Positions 17,872 through 26,346 are shown, counted from the first letter of the stretch. The stretch is DNA of 64,000 nt from Sphingomicrobium arenosum (GCF_026157085.1 NZ_JANPVN010000001.1:186001-250000), one strand, 5' to 3'. Program-made: numbers and translations. The notes: a model not told the origin generated them from the letters alone.

Positions 17872-17899
17872 AAAACAGGCGTTTCTTCCTGTTTTGTTC
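17872..17899 (-). terminator. Hairpin terminator downstream of a small membrane protein gene
   Basis: AAAACAGG and CCTGTTTT form a perfect 8-bp stem around an 8-base loop. Either strand has A/T-rich flanks, which suits a Rho-independent terminator. On the reverse strand it follows the stop of the gene at 17950 by about 50 bases. Confidence 0.6.
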
Positions 17900-17949
17900 G
17901 CTAAGTCATTGAAATTATCACCCCCTGAGAGGGTTGTTTCGCGTGCGAT

Positions 17950-18300
17950 TCAGTTGCGGTGAGCGCGAATCGGTTGCGCGACTCGGGCGCGGCGATCGGT
18001 TGCGCGGCGACGCTGGCGTCGACGCAGCGCCGGGCTGCGATAATGGCGCGCGGGGCCCTCCCAATTGCCAAGGAGGATCGCCGGGTCCGCAGGCCGGACC
18101 GCGTCGAACAATTTTGCCCCGGCAAGGAAAACCACGCCGAGACAGGCGAGGAAGAGGAAGGTCCCGAACAGGCCCGGGAATTGCTGGGCGAAGGTCTGGC
18201 CGCGCATCACCGCGCCGAGCGCGATGGCATAGGTCACCAGCGCCGCTTCGAAACGGGTCTTGATGGTGAACAGGCGGGCGATCTTCTTCAGCATGGGCAT
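17950..18300 (-). CDS. Small membrane protein of unknown function
   Basis: A 116-residue protein with a basic N-terminal helix (LKKIARLFTIKTRFEAAL) running into two membrane segments: ALVTYAIALGAVMRG (about residues 19-33) and GLFGTFLFLACLGVVFLAGA (about 43-62). An Arg-rich tail of about 45 residues follows. The first 70 residues look like a conserved sphingomonad membrane protein. The tail is low complexity and coincides with a 12-base direct repeat in the DNA, so its exact frame and end are less certain. ATG 18300 or 18294 could be the start; no strong Shine-Dalgarno is seen. It lies 71 bp after astB on the same strand. Confidence 0.65.
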   Translation of the reverse strand: MPMLKKIARLFTIKTRFEAALVTYAIALGAVMRGQTFAQQFPGLFGTFLFLACLGVVFLAGAKLFDAVRPADPAILLGNWEGPARHYRSPALRRRQRRRATDRRARVAQPIRAHRN

Positions 18301-18371
18301 AGGTTAAGCAAACGCCATGCCAACCAAGCTGTTCCGCCAAAAAGTTCTTAAGGCGTATGCTTACCTGTCCA

Positions 18372-19631
18372 TTAATCCGACAGGTCGAGCGCGCCAAGGT
18401 CGAGGGCGTCGAGCATGGCTTTGCGCGCCGCGACGACGGTGGAAAGGAACGTCTCACTTTGTAATTCGCGGCCGTCGACCGTCTCGGGCCAGTGGCGCTC
18501 GACGATCTTGGCCATGGCGTCGAGCTTGGCGTGATCGACGAGGAAGCGCGGGTCGACGGTTGCGGGATCGCAGGCGACGCGGAGGCGAAGGCAGGCAGGC
18601 CCGCCGCCATTGGCCATCGACTGGCGCACATCCACCACCTCGACACGGCGGATGGGACCGTTGGATTTGAGGTGGGCCTGCAGCCAAGCCCAGACGGTGG
18701 GCGTGTCACGGCACTCTGTGGGAACGACCAGCGTCTGTTCGCCGGAGGGGAGAGTGAGAAGCTGGGCGTTGAAAAGGTAGGAGCTGATGGCATCGGCGAG
18801 CGGCACGTCGGCGTCGGCGACCTCGACATATTCGAGGTTGGCGAAGCGTTCGGTGATGCGCGCTACGGTGTCGTCGCGGTCGGCGAAGGCTTTTTCGTGG
18901 GCGAACAGCGTGCGCTCGTTGGCAACGGCGACGACGTCATTGTGGAAGGCGCCGGCTGCGATCGCTTCTTCGGACTGCTGCACGAACAGGGTGCGGTCGG
19001 GATCGAGACGGTGGAGGCGGGCGATGGCCCGGCTCGCCTCGATATGCTGCCGCGCGGGGTAGGGGCCGCCCGACACGCCATAGACGAAGATCTCGACGCC
19101 CGCGTCGGCATGGCTGTCGGCAAGGCGCATGAAGTTGGCCGCGCCCTCGTCGCCGAAGGCAGGCGGCACCGGGCCATGGACGGCGAACGCGTCATGCGCG
19201 AAGGCGAGACGCAGCTGTGCCAGCGTGTCGGGCCACTCATGGCTGCGATGCGGCATGGTCTTCAGGTTGGCCACGGTGAGGTGGCAACGTCCGTCTGCCG
19301 TGTCGGGCGCGGGGCTGACCGTGGCGGCATTGGCGGCCCACATCGAGGATGCCGACATGGCATTGGCGGCCAGCGCGTGCGTCGTGGTCATATATTCGGC
19401 ACCAAGGTCGGCGAGCCAGCCATGGTTGGGGCGCGGCAGGGGCATGAAGACGCCCTGGACGAGGCCGAGGTCGAGGTTGGTGCGCATCTTGCCGATGCCT
19501 TGGAGCGCGGCTTCGCGCGGACGCGAAATGTGGCCGGCGTTCTTCGTCGAGGCGATGTTGCCGAGACTGAGGCCGGCATAATTGTGGCTCGGGCCGATGA
19601 GGCCGTCGAAATTGATCTCGCGGATGGTCAT
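18372..19631 (-). CDS. astB: N-succinylarginine dihydrolase
   Basis: A 419-residue enzyme of the arginine succinyltransferase pathway that converts N2-succinylarginine to succinylornithine, ammonia and CO2. The N-terminus REINFDGLIGPSHNYAGLS is characteristic of AstB. The guanidino-modifying-enzyme fold is seen in repeated strand/helix units, with His motifs such as GRCHLTVANLKTMPHRSHEW and GAFHNDVVAVAN, and the catalytic Cys in NGGGPACLRLRV near residue 345. It is slightly shorter than the E. coli enzyme (447 residues). Its ATG overlaps the astA stop by 4 bases, so the two are translationally coupled. Confidence 0.96.
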   Translation of the reverse strand: MTIREINFDGLIGPSHNYAGLSLGNIASTKNAGHISRPREAALQGIGKMRTNLDLGLVQGVFMPLPRPNHGWLADLGAEYMTTTHALAANAMSASSMWAANAATVSPAPDTADGRCHLTVANLKTMPHRSHEWPDTLAQLRLAFAHDAFAVHGPVPPAFGDEGAANFMRLADSHADAGVEIFVYGVSGGPYPARQHIEASRAIARLHRLDPDRTLFVQQSEEAIAAGAFHNDVVAVANERTLFAHEKAFADRDDTVARITERFANLEYVEVADADVPLADAISSYLFNAQLLTLPSGEQTLVVPTECRDTPTVWAWLQAHLKSNGPIRRVEVVDVRQSMANGGGPACLRLRVACDPATVDPRFLVDHAKLDAMAKIVERHWPETVDGRELQSETFLSTVVAARKAMLDALDLGALDLSD

Positions 19632-20644
19632 CGGCGGCTCACCGCGAGGACGCGGTCTCCCGGTTCGACATCGAGCGCGGCCATGGCGGCCGCATCGATC
19701 CGCAGTTCATCGCCTTCGAAGGCGCCGCGCGCGTGGCAGGCCCGGAAGCCCTTGAGACGGCCGGATGCTGCGAGCATCTGTTCGCCGCCTTCCGCGAGCG
19801 GGTTGCCGAGGACATGCCAGTCGCTGTTGCGGATGGAGGTCACATTGTCGGTCTGGCCGACCATTGTCGGGCCCCCGTCGAAAATGTCGACATAATGTTC
19901 GAAGGTGAGGCCCTCTTTCTCGAGCATGCGCATGGCGGCGCGGCCCGAAGGGTGCGGCTGGCCGATGACCGAGCGGGCGGCTTCGGGCAGCATGTTCACG
20001 TAGATGGGCGTCTTGGGGAAGAGGTCGGCGATGAACTGCGTCCCGTGGATGGCGTTGAAGCCATCGGCTTCGGGAAAGGTCATGCCGAAGAAGCGCCCGC
20101 CGATGGCGTCCCAGAAATGCGAATGCCCGCCTTCGTCGATGACGCCGCGAAGTTCGGCGAGGATCTTGTCACCAAAGCGCGGGCGGTGCTGCTTGATGAA
20201 GAGGTAGCGCGAGCGCGCGAGCAGTAGACCAAGGCCGCCGGCGCGGGCGGCGGGATGGAGGAACAGGCCACCGACCTCGCTGGCGCCTTCGAGATCGGTG
20301 CACAGCGAGAGCAGGCGATTGCGAAAGATGCGGTCGAGTTCGGCCGATTTCTGCGTCAGTGTCGACAGGCGATAGCTGTAGAAGGGCTGTTCGGTGCCGA
20401 CCTTGCCGAAGACCTGGCAGGTGCCGCGGATGGCGCCCGTGTCGGTGTCCTCGAGCATGAAGATATAATGTTCGCCCTTGGGCGTCTCGCCGTCGCGCTC
20501 GAAGGCTTCATCTGACAGAAGCAGGCGACGTTCGAGTGTGTCGCGGTCGGCGGGCAGGTTGGTGAAGCCGCCGCCGGTCAGTTTCGACAGGTCGTAGAGG
20601 GCATCGAGATCCTCGACGCCGGCGGCACGCAGGACATAGGTCAT
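19628..20644 (-). CDS. astA: Arginine N-succinyltransferase
   Basis: A 338-residue enzyme that transfers succinyl from succinyl-CoA to the alpha-amino group of arginine, the first step of the AST pathway. The N-terminus YVLRAAGVEDLDALYDLSKL is followed by GGGFTNLPADRDTLERRL, a clear AstA signature. It continues with YIFMLEDTDTGAIRGTCQVFG, FLHPAARAGGLGLLLARSRY and FDGGPTMVGQTDNVTSIR. The fold is a double GNAT-like domain. It overlaps astB (downstream) and the M20 peptidase (upstream) by 4 bases each. astC, astD and a canonical astE are absent from this window, so the later steps must be encoded elsewhere or done by other enzymes. Confidence 0.96.
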   Translation of the reverse strand: MTYVLRAAGVEDLDALYDLSKLTGGGFTNLPADRDTLERRLLLSDEAFERDGETPKGEHYIFMLEDTDTGAIRGTCQVFGKVGTEQPFYSYRLSTLTQKSAELDRIFRNRLLSLCTDLEGASEVGGLFLHPAARAGGLGLLLARSRYLFIKQHRPRFGDKILAELRGVIDEGGHSHFWDAIGGRFFGMTFPEADGFNAIHGTQFIADLFPKTPIYVNMLPEAARSVIGQPHPSGRAAMRMLEKEGLTFEHYVDIFDGGPTMVGQTDNVTSIRNSDWHVLGNPLAEGGEQMLAASGRLKGFRACHARGAFEGDELRIDAAAMAALDVEPGDRVLAVSRR

Positions 20645-21852
20645 GGGGTGATCAGTCTCGCAATCGATAGGGCCGAGAGCGCGGCGCGTTCGCCGATGCT
20701 TTCGACAATGAGAAATTCATCGGGGCTGTGGATGGCGCCGCCGCGCACGCCCATCGTGTCGACGACAGGCACGCCGGTGGCGGCGATATTGTTACCATCG
20801 CAGACGCCGCCCGTCGCCTTCCAGCCGATGTCGAGGTCGAGGTCGGCGCCCGCCTGTTTGACGAGGCCGAAGAGCTTTTCCATCGGCGGGGTCATCGGCT
20901 TGGGCGGGCGACCGAAACCGCCATGGACGTGGAAGGTGACGTCATGTTCGCGCGCGATGGCCTCGACGTGGCGGGCGACGAGCGTTTCGGCGCGGGCCTG
21001 GTCTTCGAGCGTGGTGCAGCGGAAGTTGACGCGCAGGATGGCGAGGTCGGGGACGACGTTGTTGGGCCCGCCACCGTCGATCTTGGCGGGATTGACGGTG
21101 AGCGCTTCGTCCATCTCCGCCTTCAGCCGCAACGCGAGGTCGGCAGCGGCGACCAAGGCGTTGCGCCCGTCGCGTGGGTTGCGCCCGGCGTGTGCGGACT
21201 TGCCGTGGAAGGTGATCGAATAGTTGCCCGAGCCCGCGCGCGCGCCGGCGAGGGTGCCGTCGGGGAGCGCGGAAGGTTCGTAGGTGAAGGCGGCGCGCTT
21301 GCCCGCGGCGGCCTGGCGGAGGAGCGGCTGCGAGGAGGCCGAACCGATTTCCTCGTCGCTATTGATCACGACCTCATAGCCGAAGCGGGGCGCGAGCGGG
21401 CTGGCTTCAAGCGCCTTCAGCGCAGCGAGCATGACGGCGATGCCGCCCTTCATGTCGGTGATCCCAGGGCCATTGAGGATCTTGCCGTCCTCGAGCCATT
21501 TGAGGTCCTGAAAGGGGTGATCGACCGGGAAGACGGTGTCCATATGGCCGGTGAACAGCAGCTGCACTGGAGCGTCGGGGCGGACGGTAAGGTGGAGATG
21601 CTTGCCATGGTCTAGCGCGACTTCATGGCCGGCACTGTCGACGGCAGTGACGGGAGCGGGGTCGACCATGTCGATATCGCCGGGAAGGGCAGCGAAGGCG
21701 CTGGCGAGTTCGTCGGCGACCTGTGCGAGCCCTTCGAGGTTGCGGCTGCCCGAGTTGATCTCGGCCCAGGCCTTGGTCTGCGCAAACGCCTCGTCATGGC
21801 CCGCACGGGCGGCCTCGACGATGGCCAGTTCCTGTTTCGACATGCTCCCCAT
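20641..21852 (-). CDS. M20 family metallopeptidase/deacylase (carboxypeptidase G2-like)
   Basis: A 403-residue di-zinc hydrolase of the M20/ArgE/DapE/CPG2 superfamily. Metal-site motifs are TGHMDTVFP (about residue 112), GPGITDMKGGIAVM with bridging Asp (about 140) and the catalytic Glu pair in NSDEEIGS (about 175), plus a C-terminal His in GGAIHSPDEF. A dimerisation lid domain lies between. Start ATG 21852 has Shine-Dalgarno AGGAGG 8 bases upstream. It is coupled by a 4-base overlap to astA and lies 11 bases after rppH. In this position it may remove an acyl group from a pathway intermediate, replacing AstE, but that is inference. There is no signal peptide. Confidence 0.88.
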   Translation of the reverse strand: MGSMSKQELAIVEAARAGHDEAFAQTKAWAEINSGSRNLEGLAQVADELASAFAALPGDIDMVDPAPVTAVDSAGHEVALDHGKHLHLTVRPDAPVQLLFTGHMDTVFPVDHPFQDLKWLEDGKILNGPGITDMKGGIAVMLAALKALEASPLAPRFGYEVVINSDEEIGSASSQPLLRQAAAGKRAAFTYEPSALPDGTLAGARAGSGNYSITFHGKSAHAGRNPRDGRNALVAAADLALRLKAEMDEALTVNPAKIDGGGPNNVVPDLAILRVNFRCTTLEDQARAETLVARHVEAIAREHDVTFHVHGGFGRPPKPMTPPMEKLFGLVKQAGADLDLDIGWKATGGVCDGNNIAATGVPVVDTMGVRGGAIHSPDEFLIVESIGERAALSALSIARLITP

Positions 21853-21863
21853 GGCGGTGCCTC

Positions 21864-22346
21864 CTAGCGCGGTCCGATCCAGTCGGCAAACCCGGCGAGG
21901 ATGTCGCGGTACATGTCGCGCTTGAAAGGCACGATGAGGTCGGGAAGCAAATGAGGTTCGGCCCACTGCCAATGCGAGAATTCGGGATGGTCGGTCTCGA
22001 TGTCGATGTGATGGTCCTCGCCGGTAAAACGGAGGAGATACCAATGCTGCCGTTGGCCGATCCATTTGCCACCCCACAATTGGCCGCGGAGTGCCTTGGG
22101 CAGGTCGTAGCGCAGTTCGAGGCGCGGACTTCCCGAGATGCGATGGACGAGATCGGGGACGACGCCGGTTTCCTCCTCGAGTTCGCGCAGCGCACCGGTC
22201 CAGCTGTCCTCGCCGTCATCGACCCCGCCCTGCGGCATCTGCCAAGCCTCGTCGACATTATCGAGACGGCGCCCGAGCCAGACATGGCCATGGGCATTCA
22301 ACAGCATGATGCCCGCGCCGAAGCGGTACTTGTCGTCGTCGGTCAT
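21864..22346 (-). CDS. rppH: RNA pyrophosphohydrolase (Nudix)
   Basis: A 160-residue Nudix hydrolase that removes pyrophosphate from the 5' end of mRNA and so triggers decay. The Nudix box GGVDDGEDSWTGALRELEEE plus TGV fits Gx5Ex7REUxEExGU (about residues 38-60). RppH-type features are the start YRFGAGIMLLNAHGHVWLGR and the MPQGG just before the box. The C-terminal part, FSHWQWAEPHLLPDLIVPFK, is also typical. It is first gene of the reverse-strand operon leading into the M20 peptidase and astAB, and is divergent from korA across an 82-bp gap that holds a palindrome. Confidence 0.95.
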   Translation of the reverse strand: MTDDDKYRFGAGIMLLNAHGHVWLGRRLDNVDEAWQMPQGGVDDGEDSWTGALRELEEETGVVPDLVHRISGSPRLELRYDLPKALRGQLWGGKWIGQRQHWYLLRFTGEDHHIDIETDHPEFSHWQWAEPHLLPDLIVPFKRDMYRDILAGFADWIGPR

Positions 22347-22378
22347 GCTATTCTCCCGTCAAAACACTGGATATGGTG

Positions 22379-22402
22379 GCGCAGCATCCTTAAGGGCTGC
22401 GC
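22379..22402. promoter_or_regulatory. Inverted repeat between rppH and korA
   Basis: GCGCAGC (22379-22385) and GCTGCGC (22396-22402) form a perfect 7-bp inverted repeat around a loop that itself contains the palindrome CCTTAAGG. It lies 27 bases before the korA ATG. It could be an operator or a leader hairpin of korA mRNA; no T-tract follows. Confidence 0.45.
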
Positions 22403-22428
22403 ATAGGCTTAAAGACGGACTGGAAACA

Positions 22429-24291
22429 ATGGTATCTGCGACCCATCAGCTGACCCCCGAAGAGGCCCGCGAGGCCGAGCGCGCCGAAGCGGTGGTGGTC
22501 CGATTTGCCGGCGACAGCGGCGACGGGATGCAGTTGACCGGGGGGCAGTTCACGCTGTCGACCGCGCTGGCGGGCAACGACCTCGCAACCTTCCCCGATT
22601 TCCCCGCCGAGATTCGCGCCCCGCAGGGGACGACCTTCGGGGTGTCGGCCTTCCAGATCAATTTTGGCTCGGCGGCGATCGAGACGGCGGGCGATGCGCC
22701 CGACGTGCTGGTGGCGATGAACCCGGCGGCGTTGAAGGTGAATGTCGCGGCCTTGAAGGAGGGCGGGCTGATCATTGCCGATACGGGCGAATTCACGGCG
22801 CGCAACTTGGCGAAAGCCGGTTACGAGCAGAACCCGCTCGAGGATGACAGCCTCGCGAAATACAAGCTGCTGGCCTTCGACATTTCGGAGCGCACGCTGC
22901 AGTCGGTGGCCGAATTCGGCCTCTCGAAGAAGGAAGCGCTGCGGTCCAAGAATATGTGGACGCTTGGGCTCGCGCTGTGGATGTTCGATCGTGATCGCCA
23001 GCCGGTGGTCGATTGGCTCAAGTCCAAATTCGCCAAGAAGCCCGAGATCGCGGAGGCCAATATCGCGGCCTTGAATGCGGGTCACGTCTATGGCGAGACC
23101 GCCGAGATCGGCGGGCAGGTGCGCCAGCATCATATCGATCCAGCGCCTGCGGAGCCCGGCCTCTATCGTACGGTAACTGGAGCCGAGAGCCTGTCGGTCG
23201 GCCTCGTAGCGGGCGCGCAACTCGCCGGTCTGCCGATGTTCTTCGGCTCCTATCCGATCACGCCGGCCTCGCCGCTGCTCCATCATCTGTCGCGGCTGAA
23301 GCAGTTCGGAATCACGACATTCCAGGCGGAAGACGAGATCGCCGCCATCTGTTCGGCCATCGGCGCGAGCTATGCAGGCAGCCTCGGGGTGACGTCGTCG
23401 TCGGGACCGGGGATTGCGCTGAAGGGCGAGGCGATCGGGCTGGCGGTGATGACCGAATTGCCGCTGGTCATCGTCAATTCGCAGCGTGGGGGCCCTTCGA
23501 CGGGCCTGCCGACCAAGACCGAGCAGTCCGATCTCTATCAGGCGGTCTATGGCCGCAATGGCGATGCGCCTATCCCGGTAATCGCGGCGCGTTCGCCCGC
23601 CGATGCCTATGAATGCGCGATCGAGGCGGTGCGGATCGCGGTGCAATATATGACTCCAGTCATGCTGCTCACCGATGGCTATATCGCCAATGCGGCCGAG
23701 CCGTGGAAGGTGCCCGATGCGAGCGAGCACGAGCCGTTCGCGGTCAGTTTCGCGAAGGAAGGCGCGCAACCTTATGAGCGCGACGAGCATGGGGCGCGGC
23801 CTTGGATCAAGCCGGGGACGCCGGGGCTCGAGCATCGTATCGGCGGGATCGAAAAGGCGCCGGTGACGGGGCACATCTCTTACGCGCCCGAACATCACGC
23901 GCAGATGACCGAAGAGCGTTTCGCCAAGGTGCGCAACGTGGCCGACACGATTCCCGAGCAGGACGTTTGCCTCGGCGAGACATCGGGCAAGCTGGTCATC
24001 GTCGGCTGGGGCTCGACCTTCGGGCCGATCCACCAGGCGGTGCGTCGAGCGCGCAAGACGGGAGCTGACGTCAGCCACATCCACATCCGCCACATCGCAC
24101 CCTTCCCGAAAAACCTTGGCGAGTTGCTCAGGGGCTTTGACCAAATCATCGTACCCGAGATGAATGCGGGGCAATTGAAGACGATGTTGCGCGACCAGTT
24201 CCTCGTCGACGCGCGACCGATGAACAAGATCGCGGGCCAGCCCTTCATGATCGCCGAGATCGAGGCGGCGATTGCCGAGGCGCTGGCATGA
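22429..24291 (+). CDS. korA: 2-oxoglutarate:ferredoxin oxidoreductase, fused gamma-alpha subunit
   Basis: A 620-residue subunit of the enzyme that oxidatively decarboxylates 2-oxoglutarate to succinyl-CoA with ferredoxin as electron acceptor (reversible). The N-terminal about 190 residues are the gamma domain (VRFAGDSGDGMQLTGGQFT near residue 21). They are fused to the alpha domain with the TPP-contacting PITPASPLLHHLS, FQAEDEIAAICSAIGASYAG and TSSSGPGIALKGEAIGLAV (about 280-345). The C-terminal domain has LVIVGWGSTFGPIHQAV. The ATG at 22429 fits the family N-terminus. Its stop overlaps the start of a 33-residue microprotein gene by 4 bases; korB follows. No cognate ferredoxin gene is adjacent. 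Confidence 0.94.
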   Translation: MVSATHQLTPEEAREAERAEAVVVRFAGDSGDGMQLTGGQFTLSTALAGNDLATFPDFPAEIRAPQGTTFGVSAFQINFGSAAIETAGDAPDVLVAMNPAALKVNVAALKEGGLIIADTGEFTARNLAKAGYEQNPLEDDSLAKYKLLAFDISERTLQSVAEFGLSKKEALRSKNMWTLGLALWMFDRDRQPVVDWLKSKFAKKPEIAEANIAALNAGHVYGETAEIGGQVRQHHIDPAPAEPGLYRTVTGAESLSVGLVAGAQLAGLPMFFGSYPITPASPLLHHLSRLKQFGITTFQAEDEIAAICSAIGASYAGSLGVTSSSGPGIALKGEAIGLAVMTELPLVIVNSQRGGPSTGLPTKTEQSDLYQAVYGRNGDAPIPVIAARSPADAYECAIEAVRIAVQYMTPVMLLTDGYIANAAEPWKVPDASEHEPFAVSFAKEGAQPYERDEHGARPWIKPGTPGLEHRIGGIEKAPVTGHISYAPEHHAQMTEERFAKVRNVADTIPEQDVCLGETSGKLVIVGWGSTFGPIHQAVRRARKTGADVSHIHIRHIAPFPKNLGELLRGFDQIIVPEMNAGQLKTMLRDQFLVDARPMNKIAGQPFMIAEIEAAIAEALA

Positions 24292-24389
24292 CGCAGCCTG
24301 AGGACATGAAGCCGATGAACGCGTGGCCGCTCATCGTGATGCTGCTGGTGGTCGGCGCAATCGTCGGCATGGTCAACGGTTGGTGGTAA
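24288..24389 (+). CDS. 33-residue single-span membrane microprotein between korA and korB
   Basis: ATG at 24288 overlaps the korA stop (ATGA) and the frame runs to TAA at 24387-24389, ending 13 bases before korB. The peptide has a short polar head (MTQPEDMKPMNAW) and one hydrophobic helix (PLIVMLLVVGAIVGMVNGWW). The overlapping start, the exact filling of the korA-korB gap and the clear membrane span support a real gene, although it is very short. It could tether or assist the oxidoreductase at the membrane, but no function is known to me. Confidence 0.6.
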   Translation: MTQPEDMKPMNAWPLIVMLLVVGAIVGMVNGWW

Positions 24390-24402
24390 GGACGACGACA
24401 AG

Positions 24403-25413
24403 ATGAACGAACAGACCAAACTCACCGCCAAGGACTGGGCATCTGAACAGGAAGTGCGCTGGTGCCCCGGTTGCGGGGACTATGCTATTCTGAAAGCCGT
24501 GCAACGCACGCTACCCGAATTGGGATCGGACCCCGCCAATACCGTGTTCGTCTCGGGCATCGGCTGCTCGAGCCGCTTCCCTTATTATATGGCGAGTTAC
24601 GGCTTCCACACGATCCACGGACGCGCCTGTGCGGTCGCGACGGGCGTGAAGCTGGCCAATCCCGAGCTTGATGTGTGGATCATCACGGGTGACGGCGATG
24701 CGCTGAGCATCGGCGGCAATCACACGATGCACCTTCTGCGCCGCAACCTCGATTGCCAGCTCTTGCTGTTCAACAACGAGATCTACGGCCTCACCAAAGG
24801 CCAATATTCGCCGACCAGCCGGGTCGGTACGCGCAGCCCCTCGACGCCGTTCGGGTCGGTCGATCGCCCCGCGCTGCCCGCCAGCTTCGCGCTGGGTGCC
24901 GGCGCGCGCTTCGTCGCTCGCGGAATCGACGTGAACAAGAATTTGCCCGACGTACTCAAGGCTGCGCACGCCCATAAAGGCGCGGCATTCGTCGAAATCT
25001 ATCAGAATTGCATCGTTTATAATGACGATGTGTTCGCGCCCTTCACCGACCGCGGCGTCGCGGCCGAGAAGCAACTTTGGCTCACGGCGGGCGAGAAGAT
25101 GCTGTTCGCGGGCGGCGAGAAGGGCATTGCCTTCGATGTCGACACGAAGACGCTGAAGGTCGTTGCTGGAGAAAGCGACGAGGTGCTGGTGCACGATCCG
25201 GCCAATCGCGCGGTCGCATTGTTGCTCGCCGAAATGCCCGCCGACATCTTCCCGGTGGCGCTGGGCGTGCTCTACGAGGACCCCGCGCCGACTTATGAGA
25301 GCGCGGTGGTCGACCAGAACAAGGCTGTGTCGGAAGGCAAGACCGCCGACCTGCAGGCGCTCCTCAATCAAGGGCAAACGTGGCAGGTGACGAAGGAACC
25401 CCGCGCGGAATAG
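24403..25413 (+). CDS. korB: 2-oxoglutarate:ferredoxin oxidoreductase, beta subunit
   Basis: A 336-residue beta subunit carrying the thiamine diphosphate and the single proximal [4Fe-4S] cluster. Cluster cysteines are in VRWCPGCGDYAI (about residues 19-24) and GIGCSSRFPYYM (about residue 55); a third region, FVEIYQNCIVYND, supplies the remaining Cys. The TPP motif is GDGDALSIGGNH ending in FNNEIYGLTKGQ (about 90-130). There is no ferredoxin-like domain, so it resembles two-subunit KGORs. It works with KorA encoded just upstream. Shine-Dalgarno AAGGACGA precedes the ATG. Confidence 0.95.
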   Translation: MNEQTKLTAKDWASEQEVRWCPGCGDYAILKAVQRTLPELGSDPANTVFVSGIGCSSRFPYYMASYGFHTIHGRACAVATGVKLANPELDVWIITGDGDALSIGGNHTMHLLRRNLDCQLLLFNNEIYGLTKGQYSPTSRVGTRSPSTPFGSVDRPALPASFALGAGARFVARGIDVNKNLPDVLKAAHAHKGAAFVEIYQNCIVYNDDVFAPFTDRGVAAEKQLWLTAGEKMLFAGGEKGIAFDVDTKTLKVVAGESDEVLVHDPANRAVALLLAEMPADIFPVALGVLYEDPAPTYESAVVDQNKAVSEGKTADLQALLNQGQTWQVTKEPRAE

Positions 25414-25431
25414 ACCCGTTGCGCCAGTGCA

Positions 25432-26346
25432 ATGGATAATGTGACGCACAGCCTGGCCGGTGCGCTGCTCGGCCAGATGGGGCTGAAGCGGCTAACGCCC
25501 CGTGCCATGCCGACGCTGATCATCGCGGCCAATTTGCCCGACGTGGACGCAGTCGCGGTCCTGATGGGGACCGAGCATCTGGCGATCCGGCGTGGGCTGA
25601 CGCACGGACCGATCGCCATGTTGGTGCTGCCGATCCTGCTGACCCTAATCGTGTGGGCTTGGGACAAGTGGCGACCGGGGCGCGAGGCGGTGAAGCCCGG
25701 CTGGCTGTTGCTGCTTGCCATCATCGGGACGCTGTCGCATCCCATCCTCGACTGGCTCAATGTCTATGGCATCCGCTTCCTCGAACCCTTCTCGGAGCGC
25801 TGGTTTTACGGCGACACGCTGTTCATCATCGACATCTGGGTCTGGGGGATGCTGGTCTTCGGCGTCTGGGTATCGCGCTCGCTCGAAAAGCGCGGCTCGC
25901 GGCTGTTCGCGCGTCCGGCCTGGCTGATGTTCCTGATGATCAGCGCCTACATCGCAGGCAATGGCTGGATCACGGGGTCGGCCGAGCGGCAGGGGCGCGA
26001 GCTGGTCGGTAAGCAGTGGCGGATCGAACCGGGCAGCGCGGTGGCGGCCCCGGTGCCAATGGAATTCTGGCGGCGCGAGATCATCTGGCGAGGCGGTGGA
26101 CTCTATGGGTTCGGGGGGTATCGCTGGCCCCAAGGAGTGCTTTTGTCGGGCCAGCCGCAATTCGTCGGGCTCAACCATCCGTTGCTTCGGGCGGCGCGCG
26201 GGCGAAGTGACGTCGAAGCTTATCTTTTCTGGTCGCGGATGCCGGTGGTGATCGAGCGCGACGGGCGCGTCCTCTTGGCCGACCAGCGCTTCCTCGATCC
26301 CCGGGTATCGGACAGCTTCACCATAGACCTGGGGGCTGCCGAATGA
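25432..26346 (+). CDS. Membrane-bound metal-dependent hydrolase (YdjM-like)
   Basis: A 304-residue inner membrane protein of the YdjM/YfhO-type metal-dependent hydrolase family (PF04307). The N-terminus MDNVTHSLAGALLGQMGLKR contains the conserved His, followed by AANLPDVDAVAV with metal-binding Asp residues and RRGLTHGPIAMLV with another His. Four or five hydrophobic helices cover residues 60-190. The C-terminal about 110 residues are soluble and variable. The catalytic role of the family is poorly known. Its stop overlaps the photolyase ATG by 4 bases. Confidence 0.85.
   Translation: MDNVTHSLAGALLGQMGLKRLTPRAMPTLIIAANLPDVDAVAVLMGTEHLAIRRGLTHGPIAMLVLPILLTLIVWAWDKWRPGREAVKPGWLLLLAIIGTLSHPILDWLNVYGIRFLEPFSERWFYGDTLFIIDIWVWGMLVFGVWVSRSLEKRGSRLFARPAWLMFLMISAYIAGNGWITGSAERQGRELVGKQWRIEPGSAVAAPVPMEFWRREIIWRGGGLYGFGGYRWPQGVLLSGQPQFVGLNHPLLRAARGRSDVEAYLFWSRMPVVIERDGRVLLADQRFLDPRVSDSFTIDLGAAE

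Noticed and set aside
17969-18006. 12-base direct repeat ATCGGTTGCGCG within the small membrane protein gene
   Set aside because: Only two copies in a low-complexity Arg/Ala coding stretch; no sign of a mobile element or regulatory site.
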